Assembly: GCA_035911135.1 (NCBI GenBank)
Contig: JAMHWD010000034.1
Span: 124,001 to 188,000 of the forward strand
DNA: 64,000 nucleotides
Source of the DNA: JAMHWD01 sp035911135
Lineage (GTDB): Bacteria; Pseudomonadota; Alphaproteobacteria; Micavibrionales; Micavibrionaceae
Reading direction: 5' to 3'
Both the position numbers and the translations under genes were made by a program. Of the stretch, positions 32,221-41,659 are shown piece by piece (position 1 is the first letter of the stretch; the number at the start of each line of letters is the position of its first letter). The notes under the pieces were generated by a model. The model had not been told where the DNA came from. It did no database searches and saw only the letters and a program-made list of their open reading frames with translations.

Positions 32221-33336
32221 ATGAAACTGAGCATTGATCGCGCCGCGCTTTTAAGAGCCCTGAACCACATGCAAAGCGTGGTGGAGAAGCGGAATACTAT
32301 TCCTATCCTCTCCAACGTCCTCATGAAGGCGCAGGATGGCGTTCTGACCATGACCGCCACGGATATGGATCTTGAAATCAACGAATCCGTCGCCGCCACC
32401 GTCTCCAAGCCCGGCGCTACGACTGCCCCGGCCCACACATTCCACGACATCGTGCGTAAATTGCCCGATGGATCGGAAGTCGAGGTCGAGCTGAACAGCG
32501 AGGGCACGCAGATTACAGTCCGCGCCGGACGTTCCAACTTCAAGCTGAGCTGCCTGCCGGTTGCCGATTTCCCGGCGCTGGGTGCCGGGCAATTCGCGCA
32601 TGAATTTTCCCTGCCGGCCTCCGATCTTCGCGCGATCATTGACCGCACGAAATTTGCCATGTCCACCGAGGAAACGCGCTATTACCTGAACGGGATTTAC
32701 CTGCATGAAGCCGATCAGGGCGGTGTGAAGGTCCTGCGCGCTGTGGCGACGGACGGTCACCGCCTCGCCCGGTTTGAAATGCCGCTGCCTGAAGGGGCTG
32801 CCGGCATGCCAGGAATCATCATTCCGCGCAAGACAATCGCCGAGCTGCGCAAGCTCTCGGATGATGCCGCCGATACGATCAAGCTGAACATTTCCGAGAC
32901 GAAAATGCGTTTCGAGTTCGATCATATCGTCCTGACATCCAAGCTGATTGACGGGAAATTCCCGGACTACCAGCGCGTCATCCCGCAAGGCAATGACAAG
33001 ATCGTCGAAGTGGATCCTAAAATCTTCCGCGGTGCGATTGACCGTGTTTCCACAATCTCTGACGGCAAATCCCGCGCGGTGAAAATTGCGCTGGCCGGCA
33101 AGACGATGACCATCTCGGCCTCTTCGGTTGAGGCAGGATCGGGTACGGAGCAGATCGAGGTTAATGGCGATACCACTATCGAAATCGGGTTTAACGCCCG
33201 TTATCTGATGGATATCGCAGAATGCATCGAAGGTGAAGGCTGCCGCCTGACGCTGGCGGATGCGGCATCGCCCACGATCATTCAGGATAACAGCGACACT
33301 TCGGCACTCTACGTTCTGATGCCGCTGCGCGTCTAG
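32221..33336 (+). CDS. dnaN: DNA polymerase III sliding clamp (beta subunit)
   Basis: 371-residue ring-forming clamp that tethers the polymerase. The N-terminal MKLSIDRAALLRALNHMQSV, the three-domain length, the ATDGHRLARFE block and the C-terminal TSALYVLMPLRV are conserved; this C-terminus forms part of the clamp-partner cleft. ATG 32221 begins the canonical sequence. In many alphaproteobacteria dnaN follows dnaA; here about 8 kb of other genes separate them, and recF is not next to it. Confidence 0.97.
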   Translation: MKLSIDRAALLRALNHMQSVVEKRNTIPILSNVLMKAQDGVLTMTATDMDLEINESVAATVSKPGATTAPAHTFHDIVRKLPDGSEVEVELNSEGTQITVRAGRSNFKLSCLPVADFPALGAGQFAHEFSLPASDLRAIIDRTKFAMSTEETRYYLNGIYLHEADQGGVKVLRAVATDGHRLARFEMPLPEGAAGMPGIIIPRKTIAELRKLSDDAADTIKLNISETKMRFEFDHIVLTSKLIDGKFPDYQRVIPQGNDKIVEVDPKIFRGAIDRVSTISDGKSRAVKIALAGKTMTISASSVEAGSGTEQIEVNGDTTIEIGFNARYLMDIAECIEGEGCRLTLADAASPTIIQDNSDTSALYVLMPLRV

Positions 33337-33356
33337 AAATCACGCATAAATTTTTC

Positions 33357-33390
33357 AAAAGCCGGAGACCAAAATCTCCGGCTTTTTTAA
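33357..33390. terminator. Bidirectional terminator after dnaN
   Basis: AAAAGCCGGAGA (33357-33368) pairs with TCTCCGGCTTTT (33375-33386), followed by T residues; the mirror arrangement can also end the convergent membrane-protein gene. Confidence 0.92.
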
Positions 33391-33394
33391 TGAC

Positions 33395-34414
33395 CTAATT
33401 ATAAATGCGGTAAATGCGGCGCATGGAGACACGGTCGCGCACGATACAAGAACCCAGAACGGAAAATCCGGCGATATTCAACGCCGCATGTCCCGGATCG
33501 GCGCTCATGCAAAGATCGGCATAGGCCAGAATTACCAGCACCGCCACGCCGTAACCTGCCATCACGCGCACCATGGCGCGCTCCATCAGATTACGCAATA
33601 AAGCCAATAAAATTATAAAGGGAGGAATATAGGCCAGAACCACGCCAATATGACCGGTTTCATAAAGCCGTATCTGAAATGGGGTCAGATTCTGCGGCAC
33701 TTCCCCCAGCGGCACAAGCCAGGCCATAGCCCCCCAGCCATAACCATGCCAGGGCGCAATCGGCAATGCATAAGATGGCATAAGTGCCGCGCCATGGACA
33801 CTGAGCGCCAGAATGCTCACGGCAAAAGCCAGACTGGATGCCCAAAGCGCAATCCGTCCGCTTTCCGATGAAAACAGAAAAAATTGTCCCAGCCAGAACA
33901 CCATACCGATCAAACCAATCTGACCCGCATTCTGTGCAAAATTTTGAAATTTATGGATTTGTAGGCCTTGCCTCCAATCCTCTTCCTGGCCGCCGGCATA
34001 TTGGGTGAAAACGCCTTCGATGCCCGCCATCAGCGCAGAATAGGCATCATTGGCAGGCGGATGCAGTAAAACCGCAAATACAAAAAGCCCATAAACAAGC
34101 CCCATCCCCATGACCAGGGCACTGACGCGGTTCAGCGCCTTTAACCCCCGAAAGCCAAGATTATATGTTTTCAGGCGATCCATACTGCTGATAAGGCGGT
34201 GCGACAATTCCTGAGCAGGATTGCGGCGGCCTTGCGTGTAATAATAGGCCCGTTCATACGCCCAAAGCGCCGCCATCAGGGTCAATACCGACCAACCCAG
34301 ATAGATAAATCCCAAAAACACAGGACCAATATCAATCAGTGAAAAAAAGCAGCATGTCGCAATTATGAACGTGGAATACAAACTAAGCAGCAAGGAGAAA
34401 AAGGGATATTTCAT
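33395..34414 (-). CDS. Polytopic membrane protein of the polysaccharide locus
   Basis: 339 residues with about seven or eight hydrophobic helices (for example LYSTFIIATCCFFSLIDIGP, VFLGFIYLGWSVLTLMAAL, ALVMGMGLVYGLFVFAVLL, LAYIPPFIILLALL). The segment between helices 2 and 3 is charged and cytoplasmic. No O-antigen ligase or Wzy motif is evident, so polymerase, ligase or another role remains open. The start overlaps the stop of the upstream gene by 4 nt (ATGA), placing it last in the wza-wzc operon. Confidence 0.72.
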   Translation of the reverse strand: MKYPFFSLLLSLYSTFIIATCCFFSLIDIGPVFLGFIYLGWSVLTLMAALWAYERAYYYTQGRRNPAQELSHRLISSMDRLKTYNLGFRGLKALNRVSALVMGMGLVYGLFVFAVLLHPPANDAYSALMAGIEGVFTQYAGGQEEDWRQGLQIHKFQNFAQNAGQIGLIGMVFWLGQFFLFSSESGRIALWASSLAFAVSILALSVHGAALMPSYALPIAPWHGYGWGAMAWLVPLGEVPQNLTPFQIRLYETGHIGVVLAYIPPFIILLALLRNLMERAMVRVMAGYGVAVLVILAYADLCMSADPGHAALNIAGFSVLGSCIVRDRVSMRRIYRIYN

Positions 34415-34863
34415 GGCGCAGCCTTAGCGGGGATAGAGGCCCCATCTTGCGCGCTATCAACGGCTACGGGCAAGAACCGGGATTGTCCCCGCAATATGCC
34501 TTCAATCCGCGCGGCCTCGGCAGAGAGCCGCAAATCCTTCCCCGCAATTTTGTGCGCCTTCTGATCATCGCCCGATTGCCGGGTTTCAATCATGGCGGCA
34601 AGACGTGAGAGCCGCGCCCAGTAGAATTCATTCAAAGGATCTGATTGCAACGCCGCCAGCAAATAGGCTTTTGCCTCGTTCAGCGCCTTGATCTCCGCTG
34701 TGCCGCCGGCCGGATTTTCGCGGGATTGCACTGCGCGCAATACTGATTGTTCATACAAATAGGTTGAATCCGCCAGCGGATCCCGCAGTAAAATAAGAGA
34801 AAACCCTGCAAGATCACAGATAAAAACCGGAACCAGAATAATCAGCAAAGCCAAACGGCGCAT
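34411..34863 (-). CDS. Small membrane-anchored protein of the polysaccharide locus
   Basis: 150 residues with one N-terminal membrane helix (LALLIILVPVFICDLAGFSLIL), then a helical domain with LNEAKAYLLAALQSDPLNEFYWARLSRLAAMIE, which looks like one or two tetratricopeptide-like helices. Possible assembly factor for the export machine (inference). It lies 9 nt after the Wzc-like gene, and ATG 34863 is used; a TTG two codons earlier is possible. Confidence 0.65.
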   Translation of the reverse strand: MRRLALLIILVPVFICDLAGFSLILLRDPLADSTYLYEQSVLRAVQSRENPAGGTAEIKALNEAKAYLLAALQSDPLNEFYWARLSRLAAMIETRQSGDDQKAHKIAGKDLRLSAEAARIEGILRGQSRFLPVAVDSAQDGASIPAKAAP

Positions 34864-34872
34864 CGGCAATTA

Positions 34873-37146
34873 TCAGGCCCGTTCGGGCTCCTCACTGTAA
34901 TTGCCGTAGTAATAAATAGTATCACCATAGCCATAGCGCACATGGCGTTTGACATCAACATTGGTCAATACCAGCGAGAGATTGGTATATCCCATATCGG
35001 CAAATTGTTTGACCCCGCCGCTGACAACCTCGCGCGGTGTCCTATCCCAGGCGACACTGTAGATCGTCTGATCGGACATCATGGAAAAGACGCGGGCATC
35101 CGATACGGCCAGGCAAGCCGGCGAATCGATAATCACCATGTCATAGGCCTGCCCCAGAGATTCCACAAGACGGCGCATCCGGTCGCCGCTGATAAGATCA
35201 AGGGCGCTGTTGGGCACGGCCTTGGCGTATATGACATGCAACCCGCTGGGATCATCCTTGCGGATGGTTTCTTCCAGCGTGGCCTTATCGGTGAGATAAT
35301 CAATCAAGGTTACATCATTGGACGCACCCAGCGTCTTGTGCACATTGGGCCGGCGCAGATCACCATCAATCAAAATAACCTTGTCGCCGGATTTGGCCGC
35401 AAGACGCCCCAGCCAGCAAGAGAGCGTGGTCTTGCCCTCGCCGGGGAAAGACGATGTAATGGTAACAATTTTGGGAGACTTTCCATTCACACTGCCGCGC
35501 AAACGCAAGACGGTACGCAAGGTACGGACAGATTCCGCCACGATGGAGGAAGGCTTATCGAGGACAAATTTGGCCAAGGCCCTTTGATCCATATTTTCTA
35601 CCTGCGGGATCAGGGCAAAACAGGGAAAACCGATATTACGTTCCAACTGCCCGGCGCTGCGGAAGGTGTTATCCATTTTTTCTAGGAAAAATGATATAAA
35701 AATGCCCAGGAACAATGAAATCGCAGTAGCCAAGGCCAGAAACAGCATGCGATCAGGATAGGCCGCACGATTCGGGGCGGCGGCATAGGAGAGCACACGC
35801 GCTTCGGGCTCCTGAAGTTTATCCTGCTCGTCCGATCGTTTATAGGTCTGGAGAAAATTATCAAAGATCAGGCGGCTGGATTCCGCTTCGCGCGTGAGCT
35901 CGTTGAGCTTGATCATTTTCTCATTATCGGTATTGCGAACACCCATAACTTCATCGAGGCTGGCTTCCAGCGCCTTGACGCGCGCATCAGCCACGGAGAG
36001 CTCATTATTGATGCTTTCGGCGATCTTATTCATCTCCGCCGTCATTTTATTTCGATGATCCGCAATTTCGCTTCTGATCTCGATCATGGACGGATGGCGC
36101 GGGCCATAACGCTCAGAAAGCTCCGCTTGCCGGCGCAAAAGTTCACCCTCTTCGCTCTTGAGGCCCTGAATAAATCCGGAATTAATGATCTCAACCGAAC
36201 TATCGATGTTATTATCACCAGCAGATAGATGCTGGACCTGTTCAAAGCGTGCCTGCGCTTCGGCTCGTTCTGCCTTTGCATCAATCAACTGGGAATTCAA
36301 TGCTGTCAGCTGCTCTGCGGAAATAATTGTACGTGTGCCTTGGGCGAGATTGTTCTTGGCGGCATATTCCGCCACAGCCAGATCCGAATTACGAACCTGC
36401 TCCCGAAGCTCTTTCAGACGTTGATCCAGCCAGGTGGTAAATTTTTTACTGGTGTTAAATTTTGTCTCCAGCCGCTTTTCAATATAAATATCGGCCATCG
36501 CATTGGCCACAAGTGCGGCCTGATTGGGATCGCTGGAAGAGTACTGGATCTGGATGGCAAATGACCCGGTGATCATGCGAACATCCAGATTCTCAAGAAA
36601 ATTGTTCACAACGATATTGATTTGCTGCTCCCTGATTTCAGGTGGCAGGCTTGCCAGATCATCCTTATAGATGCTCAAGGATTTAAAGCCCTCGGTCTTG
36701 ACGCTTTCTTCTGCGCCATCTTGCACAACAAAGCGGCGGTAATACGGATTAAGATCAGGATTGGCCATCAAATTCAGGCGCCCGATAACATCACGCGCCA
36801 TGCTACGCGATTTGATGACTTCGATCTCATTCATGATCAGCGAATTGTCAAAGCGGACATAATCGCCCACCATCAATTTCAGCTCGTCCGACATTTTTTT
36901 CTGGATTGAATTATCCTCGATCATCACCAGCGACCGCGCGGTATATAAAGGCTGGATGAATGACAGGCCGATCACCGTCAAACTCAGGCCGATCAGCATG
37001 ATGGAAAATATGACGTATTTGCGCCGCCAGAGCATCAAAAGCGTGGAGCGGATATCAATATCCATATCCATTGCCGTAGAAGCACCAGCCGCAGGCGCGG
37101 TATGCGGTTTTTGCAAGGGCTCGTAATATCCAGATGCGGTGTTCAT
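34873..37146 (-). CDS. Wzc-type chain-length determinant / BY-kinase fusion
   Basis: 757-residue polysaccharide copolymerase. Residues 28-66 carry the Wzz domain start and first membrane helix (YVIFSIMLIGLSLTVIGL), a long periplasmic coiled-coil follows, then a second membrane helix (LALATAISLFLGIFISFFL, about 465-485). The cytoplasmic part is a bacterial tyrosine kinase with Walker A SSFPGEGKTTLSCW, Walker A' LIDGDLRRPNVHK and Walker B MVIIDSPA. The C-terminus is the tyrosine-rich cluster expected for autophosphorylation (YGYGDTIYYYGNYSEE). Partner of the Wza-like protein encoded just upstream. Polymer identity is unknown. Confidence 0.93.
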   Translation of the reverse strand: MNTASGYYEPLQKPHTAPAAGASTAMDMDIDIRSTLLMLWRRKYVIFSIMLIGLSLTVIGLSFIQPLYTARSLVMIEDNSIQKKMSDELKLMVGDYVRFDNSLIMNEIEVIKSRSMARDVIGRLNLMANPDLNPYYRRFVVQDGAEESVKTEGFKSLSIYKDDLASLPPEIREQQINIVVNNFLENLDVRMITGSFAIQIQYSSSDPNQAALVANAMADIYIEKRLETKFNTSKKFTTWLDQRLKELREQVRNSDLAVAEYAAKNNLAQGTRTIISAEQLTALNSQLIDAKAERAEAQARFEQVQHLSAGDNNIDSSVEIINSGFIQGLKSEEGELLRRQAELSERYGPRHPSMIEIRSEIADHRNKMTAEMNKIAESINNELSVADARVKALEASLDEVMGVRNTDNEKMIKLNELTREAESSRLIFDNFLQTYKRSDEQDKLQEPEARVLSYAAAPNRAAYPDRMLFLALATAISLFLGIFISFFLEKMDNTFRSAGQLERNIGFPCFALIPQVENMDQRALAKFVLDKPSSIVAESVRTLRTVLRLRGSVNGKSPKIVTITSSFPGEGKTTLSCWLGRLAAKSGDKVILIDGDLRRPNVHKTLGASNDVTLIDYLTDKATLEETIRKDDPSGLHVIYAKAVPNSALDLISGDRMRRLVESLGQAYDMVIIDSPACLAVSDARVFSMMSDQTIYSVAWDRTPREVVSGGVKQFADMGYTNLSLVLTNVDVKRHVRYGYGDTIYYYGNYSEEPERA

Positions 37147-37170
37147 GTCTATCAGATCATTCCTTGAAAA

Positions 37171-37896
37171 TTAAAAAAACCGTTCCTTGACCAGAATTAT
37201 ATCGCCTGGCATGACTTTTTCATCGAGCTTGACATCTTCAAGCTTGATTTGCGCAGCGCCGTTTTCTCTTAGAATTTCAACGCAATCATCATCAGCCCGG
37301 TAGGTAAAGCCTCCGGCCGTGGCGACAAGATTCATAATGCTCATCCCGGCGGCATAGTTAAAACTGCCGGGTGTACGAACTTCGCCCATGATATAAACGG
37401 CCCTGAATTGTTCAACCTCGATGGCGATACTGGGATTGATGAGATACCCATCGGAAAACGCGGCAAAGAGCTTGTTTTTAAGCTCGGCGACATTCAGGCC
37501 TTGTGCATTGATATCCCCGGCCAGCGGCATGGCAATCATGCCTTTTTCATTCACGGTATAAACACCGGAAAGATCTTCTTCGCCGTATATTGTAATCTTG
37601 ATTTTATCCCCCGGCCCCAGACGATAAGCGGAAAATCCGCTCTGCGATGGCAGCGCGGCAGGGGCCTGCGCCTCTTCATCAGGATGACCGGCCGCAGGAG
37701 AGAGCGCTTGAGGATTCCCGGATATTTCCGGCATTTTTGCGGATACAGGATGAGTGTCCTTGATCTGCATATCTTCAATTTTCATGATCTCGATAGGGCT
37801 GGATTGGTTGTCGCCGGCCATGACCTGTCCCTGCAGGATGGCCAGAATCATGAACCCACTGAAAATCAGCGTACGAATTAAAACTTTGAGTAGCAT
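37171..37896 (-). CDS. Polysaccharide export protein (Wza/KpsD family)
   Basis: 241 residues. After a signal peptide (MLLKVLIRTLIFSGFMILAI...) and a low-complexity linker comes a Poly_export domain (YRLGPGDKIKITIYGEEDLSG..NEKGMIAMPLAGDI, about residues 90-165) and one SLBB domain (AVYIMGEVRTPGSFNYAAGMS, about 170-230). It lacks the C-terminal amphipathic helix of E. coli Wza, so it may be a periplasmic periplasm-spanning part or rely on a second outer-membrane protein. First gene of the minus-strand export operon; the start at 37896 places the signal peptide correctly. Confidence 0.9.
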   Translation of the reverse strand: MLLKVLIRTLIFSGFMILAILQGQVMAGDNQSSPIEIMKIEDMQIKDTHPVSAKMPEISGNPQALSPAAGHPDEEAQAPAALPSQSGFSAYRLGPGDKIKITIYGEEDLSGVYTVNEKGMIAMPLAGDINAQGLNVAELKNKLFAAFSDGYLINPSIAIEVEQFRAVYIMGEVRTPGSFNYAAGMSIMNLVATAGGFTYRADDDCVEILRENGAAQIKLEDVKLDEKVMPGDIILVKERFF

Positions 37897-38050
37897 TGCG
37901 AGAGCCGCAGGAATGTTGAAAAAACAAAGAGGACAAGCGCAAATCATGCGCCGCTTATATTCAATGATAATCGCAAAATCAGGGCATCACAAATACAAAA
38001 AGGGCAATAATGGCTTTTTCTGCTGTCTTGATCGCCACTGACGGCATTAA

Positions 38051-38890
38051 TCAGGCTCTGGAAGCGGCTTTGCTGCCTTCGAGGGTGATAACATGCTCAG
38101 TAACCGTCGCGCCCACAGGGATTTCAATCAGGCTGATGGTGATTTCAATCGAGCGTTTGCCATCCGGCAGGCTGGCATCGAATTTGGACAGAGCCTCGGC
38201 GAAACGGTTGGCGGCCTCTACGGGTTCGGTCTCATAAAGCGGGCGTTGCAGCAGCAGCGCATATTCATTCTTGGCTGTCTGGCCGATAATATCGCTCTGG
38301 CGGCGCAGGCGCACCAGATACTGCGAAAGCTTTGCCACGGCGTATTCCGCCATATAATGCCCGTCAAGCTGCAGGATCTCGCCATAATTGGAAAGCGAGA
38401 TAAAAAGCACATAGGTCCGTTCGCCATAACGATCGGCGCGGTCGATTGCGGATAAAAAAAGCTGGTTAAAGGCCGATTTGGCAATCACGCCGCCGGCGCT
38501 GGGGAAATCCTCGGAATCATCGCCGATGCGGCGCACCAGTTCCGTCAGGTTGTAGGCATTGACCAGAATGCTTTCCAGTTTTTGCGGATCAATGGGCTTG
38601 GACAGCAGGTCATTCGTGCCGGCCTTAAGCGCCTCTTCGGTGCTGGTGCTGCCGGACATCATGACAATATAAGGATAGGAGCGCATCCCGCGGCGGATAT
38701 TCAGGACCAGCGGGCGCGGGCTGGTGAGCGGGGCCGGATCCAGGAAAATCAGATCAAAGCCTTCGCTGGCGATCCGGTCCACAGCCGTATTTTTCGCCAC
38801 TTCCTGCACGACCCTATGCCCTTTGCCGTCCAGTCTGGCAGTCAAAAGTTCGGCATTGCTGACATCACGATCCACGATCAATATTTTCAT
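38051..38890 (-). CDS. Response regulator with degenerate GGDEF-like output domain
   Basis: 279 residues. An N-terminal receiver (about 1-115) has the acidic pair in VDRD, the phospho-acceptor Asp in LIFLDPAP, the conserved Ser in MMSGS and the Lys in LSKPI. Residues 130-260 show the length and secondary-structure pattern of a GGDEF domain, but the active-site motif is replaced by TAKNEYALLL, so no cyclic-di-GMP synthesis is expected. It might bind a partner or act as a signalling relay. The nearby polysaccharide locus suggests a regulatory link, but there is no direct proof. Confidence 0.8.
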   Translation of the reverse strand: MKILIVDRDVSNAELLTARLDGKGHRVVQEVAKNTAVDRIASEGFDLIFLDPAPLTSPRPLVLNIRRGMRSYPYIVMMSGSTSTEEALKAGTNDLLSKPIDPQKLESILVNAYNLTELVRRIGDDSEDFPSAGGVIAKSAFNQLFLSAIDRADRYGERTYVLFISLSNYGEILQLDGHYMAEYAVAKLSQYLVRLRRQSDIIGQTAKNEYALLLQRPLYETEPVEAANRFAEALSKFDASLPDGKRSIEITISLIEIPVGATVTEHVITLEGSKAASRA

Positions 38891-39047
38891 AAATATACCC
38901 GGCGAGCTTTGTAAAATGATGTTTCAAATCAGAGAGACGCAATTTTACTATAGTGTCGCATTATAGAGGTTAACAAAAGACCAAAATGCAAACGGCTTGA
39001 AATTTTTCAGGCCTTGCCGCGGCGTTTTGTTTGACAAAGCAAGGGGC

Positions 39048-39076
39048 TTGATTTACCAGTAGCGCATCGTTATATA
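39048..39076 (+). promoter_or_regulatory. Promoter of tRNA-Leu
   Basis: TTGATT (39048-39053), 17-bp spacer, TATATA (39071-39076), 16 nt before the tRNA. Confidence 0.65.
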
Positions 39077-39091
39077 TGGCGATGTTAAGAT

Positions 39092-39178
39092 GCCCAGATG
39101 GTGGAATTGGTAGACGCGCTAGCTTCAGGTGCTAGTTCCCGCAAGGGAGTGGAGGTTCGAGTCCTCTTCTGGGCACCA
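39092..39178 (+). tRNA. tRNA-Leu (anticodon CAG)
   Basis: 87 nt with encoded CCA. GCCCAGA (39092-39098) pairs with TCTGGGC (39168-39174). The anticodon stem CTAGC/GCTAG encloses TTCAGGT, giving anticodon CAG at 39126-39128. The long variable arm (TCCC..GGGA) is expected for class II leucine tRNA. Confidence 0.97.
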
Positions 39179-39230
39179 TAATTTCCGAAAGAAAACGGCC
39201 TTGCGCCGTATGAGGACGCTAGGACAGCCT

Positions 39231-39842
39231 ATGGATACTGTTTTTTTGCATAAAGGCGACCTTCCGGGCGATGTAAATCTGGGATCCTGCGTAGCCGTCG
39301 ATACCGAGACAATGGGCCTCAAGCCCCGCCGCGACAAATTATGCCTTGTCCAGCTTTCATCCGGCGATGGCGTAGCGCATCTGGTCCAGCTTGACCGCAG
39401 CACCTATGACGCCCCCAATCTTAAAAAATTGCTGAATGACCAAAAAGTCGAGAAGCTGTTTCACTTTGCCCGTTTTGACGTTGCGGTGCTGGAATTTTAT
39501 CTCAACATCACCTGCACACCCATCTACTGCACGCGTACGGCCTCGAAACTGGCACGTACATATACGGATAAACATGGTTTGCGCGATGTCTGCCGTGAAT
39601 TGCTGGGTGTTGAAATTTCCAAGCAATTCCAGTCTTCGGACTGGGGCGCGGACACGCTGAGCCGCGAGCAAATGGCCTATGCCGCCAGTGATGTTTTCCA
39701 TCTGCATGCCCTGCGCGAAAAATTTGATATCATGCTGGCCCGCGAAGGCCGCACAAAACTGGCGCGGCAGGTTTTTGACTTTATTCCGGTGCGCGCGCGC
39801 CTTGATCTGATGGGTTTTGCAACCGATCTGTTCGATCATTGA
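39231..39842 (+). CDS. rnd: Ribonuclease D-type 3'-5' exonuclease
   Basis: 203-residue DEDDy exonuclease domain, without the HRDC domains of full-length E. coli RNase D. Active-site motifs: VAVDTETMGL (Asp-x-Glu), HFARFDVAVL (Asp) and YAASDVFHL (Tyr-x3-Asp). Such short proteins trim tRNA 3' ends in alphaproteobacteria. ATG 39231 is chosen because AGGA lies 6-7 nt before it; an upstream ATG at 39210 would be in frame. The tRNA-Leu gene immediately upstream fits a tRNA maturation role. The kdsD gene follows 23 nt later. Confidence 0.88.
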   Translation: MDTVFLHKGDLPGDVNLGSCVAVDTETMGLKPRRDKLCLVQLSSGDGVAHLVQLDRSTYDAPNLKKLLNDQKVEKLFHFARFDVAVLEFYLNITCTPIYCTRTASKLARTYTDKHGLRDVCRELLGVEISKQFQSSDWGADTLSREQMAYAASDVFHLHALREKFDIMLAREGRTKLARQVFDFIPVRARLDLMGFATDLFDH

Positions 39843-39865
39843 AACAGAAAGGCGTCCTGCAAAAG

Positions 39866-40900
39866 ATGTCCGCCCCCGCCGCCATGAAAAATCCCACCGC
39901 CCCTTCGAGCACTCCCGATCAGCAAATGAGCCTGAACAGCGATCACGGCCGCCGGGTTTTGCTGGAAGAATCCAAAGCTTTGGCAGCGCTCGCCGCGGCG
40001 CTCGATGATCATTTCCCGCGCGCTGTAGAGGCAATCCATGCCATGAAAGCCGAGCGCGGCCGCCTGATTGTGGCCGGCATCGGTAAAAGCGGCCATGTCG
40101 CCCGCAAGATTGCCGCCACACTGGCCTCGACCGGCACGCCGTCCTACTTCGTCCATCCCGGCGAAGCCAGCCACGGCGATATGGGCATGATCACACAGGC
40201 CGATATTGTCCTGATGCTGTCCAATTCCGGCGAGAACCCGGAATTATCGGATCTGATTTTTTATACGCGCCGTTATAATATCCCGCTGATCGCCATGACA
40301 TCCCGGCCGGCCAGCACATTGGGCAAGAATGCCGATATTTCCCTGATATTGCCGGCCCTGCCCGAAGCCTGCCCGAATGGTCTGGCCCCGACAACATCCA
40401 CCACGATGATGATTGCGCTGGGCGATGCGTTGGCCGTGGCGCTGCTGGAGCGCATGGGTTTAACGCCGGATGATTACAAGGTCTTTCATCCCGGCGGCAA
40501 GCTGGGCCAGAAACTGATGAAAGTCAGCGAAATGATGGTCCCGGCCGAAGGTCTTGCGCTGGTGCGGCCCGATACCACCATGGACAAGGCCTTGATCGTC
40601 ATGGCGGAAAAAAATCTGGGCGCGTTGCTGGTCACGGATGCGGCTGGCAATTTATGCGGAATTTTTACCGATGGCGATCTTAAACGCCATATGGCCGCCG
40701 ATCTTTTGACCAAGCCGGTTTCATCGGTCATGAGCGGCCAGCCCAAGACAATCGGCAAAGACGAACTGGCCGCCAAGGCGCTGGAGATCATGACGCGTAC
40801 GCCCGGCAAATATCTGTCCTGTCTGGTGGTGGTTGATGATGCCGGCAATCTGGCCGGGCTGATCCGCCTGCAGGATTGCCTCCGCGCTGGCCTGGCGTAA
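39866..40900 (+). CDS. kdsD: Arabinose-5-phosphate isomerase
   Basis: 344 residues (KpsF/GutQ family), converting ribulose-5-phosphate to arabinose-5-phosphate for Kdo synthesis. An N-terminal SIS domain (VAGIGKSGHVARKIAATLAS, HPGEASHGDMGMI, LSNSGENPEL, and GLAPTTSTTMMIALGDALA) is followed by two CBS domains (about 225-340: MVPAEGLALV..FTDGDLKRHM..LIRLQDCLRAG). Start at ATG 39866; upstream TTG 39839 is less likely. It opens the lptC-lptA-lptB block, as in other alphaproteobacteria. Confidence 0.95.
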   Translation: MSAPAAMKNPTAPSSTPDQQMSLNSDHGRRVLLEESKALAALAAALDDHFPRAVEAIHAMKAERGRLIVAGIGKSGHVARKIAATLASTGTPSYFVHPGEASHGDMGMITQADIVLMLSNSGENPELSDLIFYTRRYNIPLIAMTSRPASTLGKNADISLILPALPEACPNGLAPTTSTTMMIALGDALAVALLERMGLTPDDYKVFHPGGKLGQKLMKVSEMMVPAEGLALVRPDTTMDKALIVMAEKNLGALLVTDAAGNLCGIFTDGDLKRHMAADLLTKPVSSVMSGQPKTIGKDELAAKALEIMTRTPGKYLSCLVVVDDAGNLAGLIRLQDCLRAGLA

Positions 40901-40918
40901 GAACCGGACCTGCGCGCC

Positions 40919-41653
40919 ATGGCCGAGGATCACGATAATTTCCCAGAACATGAGAGCAGCGTTCCGCCGCTGACCGCGCACCGCCTTGACCGGATCGGCG
41001 GGCGGAACGCCCCGCAACGCGCGTCGGATTCGGGCGTTTTGCATTCCAAAATCATCCGCAAGGCCAAACTGATCCTGCCGCTTTTGGGTGTCATCATACT
41101 GGCGATTGTTTTCACATGGCCGTCACGCCAGAACCCCATCGTCAAAACAGAGGCGCCTTCGATGGAAGAGTTAGATCAGGCCGCGCGGAATGAATTGCTG
41201 AACCCCCGCTTTGAGAGCAAGGATGACAAGCAGCAGCCCTATACGATATCGGCCAAACGCGCCTTTCAGGATGATCCCAGCAACAAGGCGATGATCCGGC
41301 TTGAGGCGCCCTTTGCCGATATCATGCTTTCCGGCGAGAACTGGCTGGCCGGCGAAGCCAAAACAGGCCTTTATAATCAGGACACGCAGGATTTGAATTT
41401 ATCAGATGGCGTGCGCCTGTTTCATGACGATGGCTATGAGGTCAAGATGCAAGACCTCGCCCTTAATCTCAAGGCCGGAACGGCAAACACAGCCAAGCCC
41501 GTTACAGGCTCCGGACCGGGCGGCGAATTGGAGGCCATGGGAATGGAGGCCGATAACGTCGCCGGACGCCTGATCCTGAAAGGCCCGGCTCGTGTCATTC
41601 TAAGAGACGTACAATCTTCAGCACTGGCCCCTGCGGCCCTCACATGGGAGTAA
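40919..41653 (+). CDS. lptC: LPS export component LptC
   Basis: 244 residues: a single N-terminal membrane helix (KLILPLLGVIILAIVFTWPS, about 51-70), then a periplasmic beta-jellyroll domain. It carries LPS from LptB2FG to LptA. The domain signatures ENPRFE-like (LLNPRFESKDDKQQPYTISA) and the DGVRLFHDDGYEV strand fit LptC/YrbK. It lies between kdsD (18 nt) and lptA (6 nt). Confidence 0.88.
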   Translation: MAEDHDNFPEHESSVPPLTAHRLDRIGGRNAPQRASDSGVLHSKIIRKAKLILPLLGVIILAIVFTWPSRQNPIVKTEAPSMEELDQAARNELLNPRFESKDDKQQPYTISAKRAFQDDPSNKAMIRLEAPFADIMLSGENWLAGEAKTGLYNQDTQDLNLSDGVRLFHDDGYEVKMQDLALNLKAGTANTAKPVTGSGPGGELEAMGMEADNVAGRLILKGPARVILRDVQSSALAPAALTWE

Positions 41654-41659
41654 TTCTAA

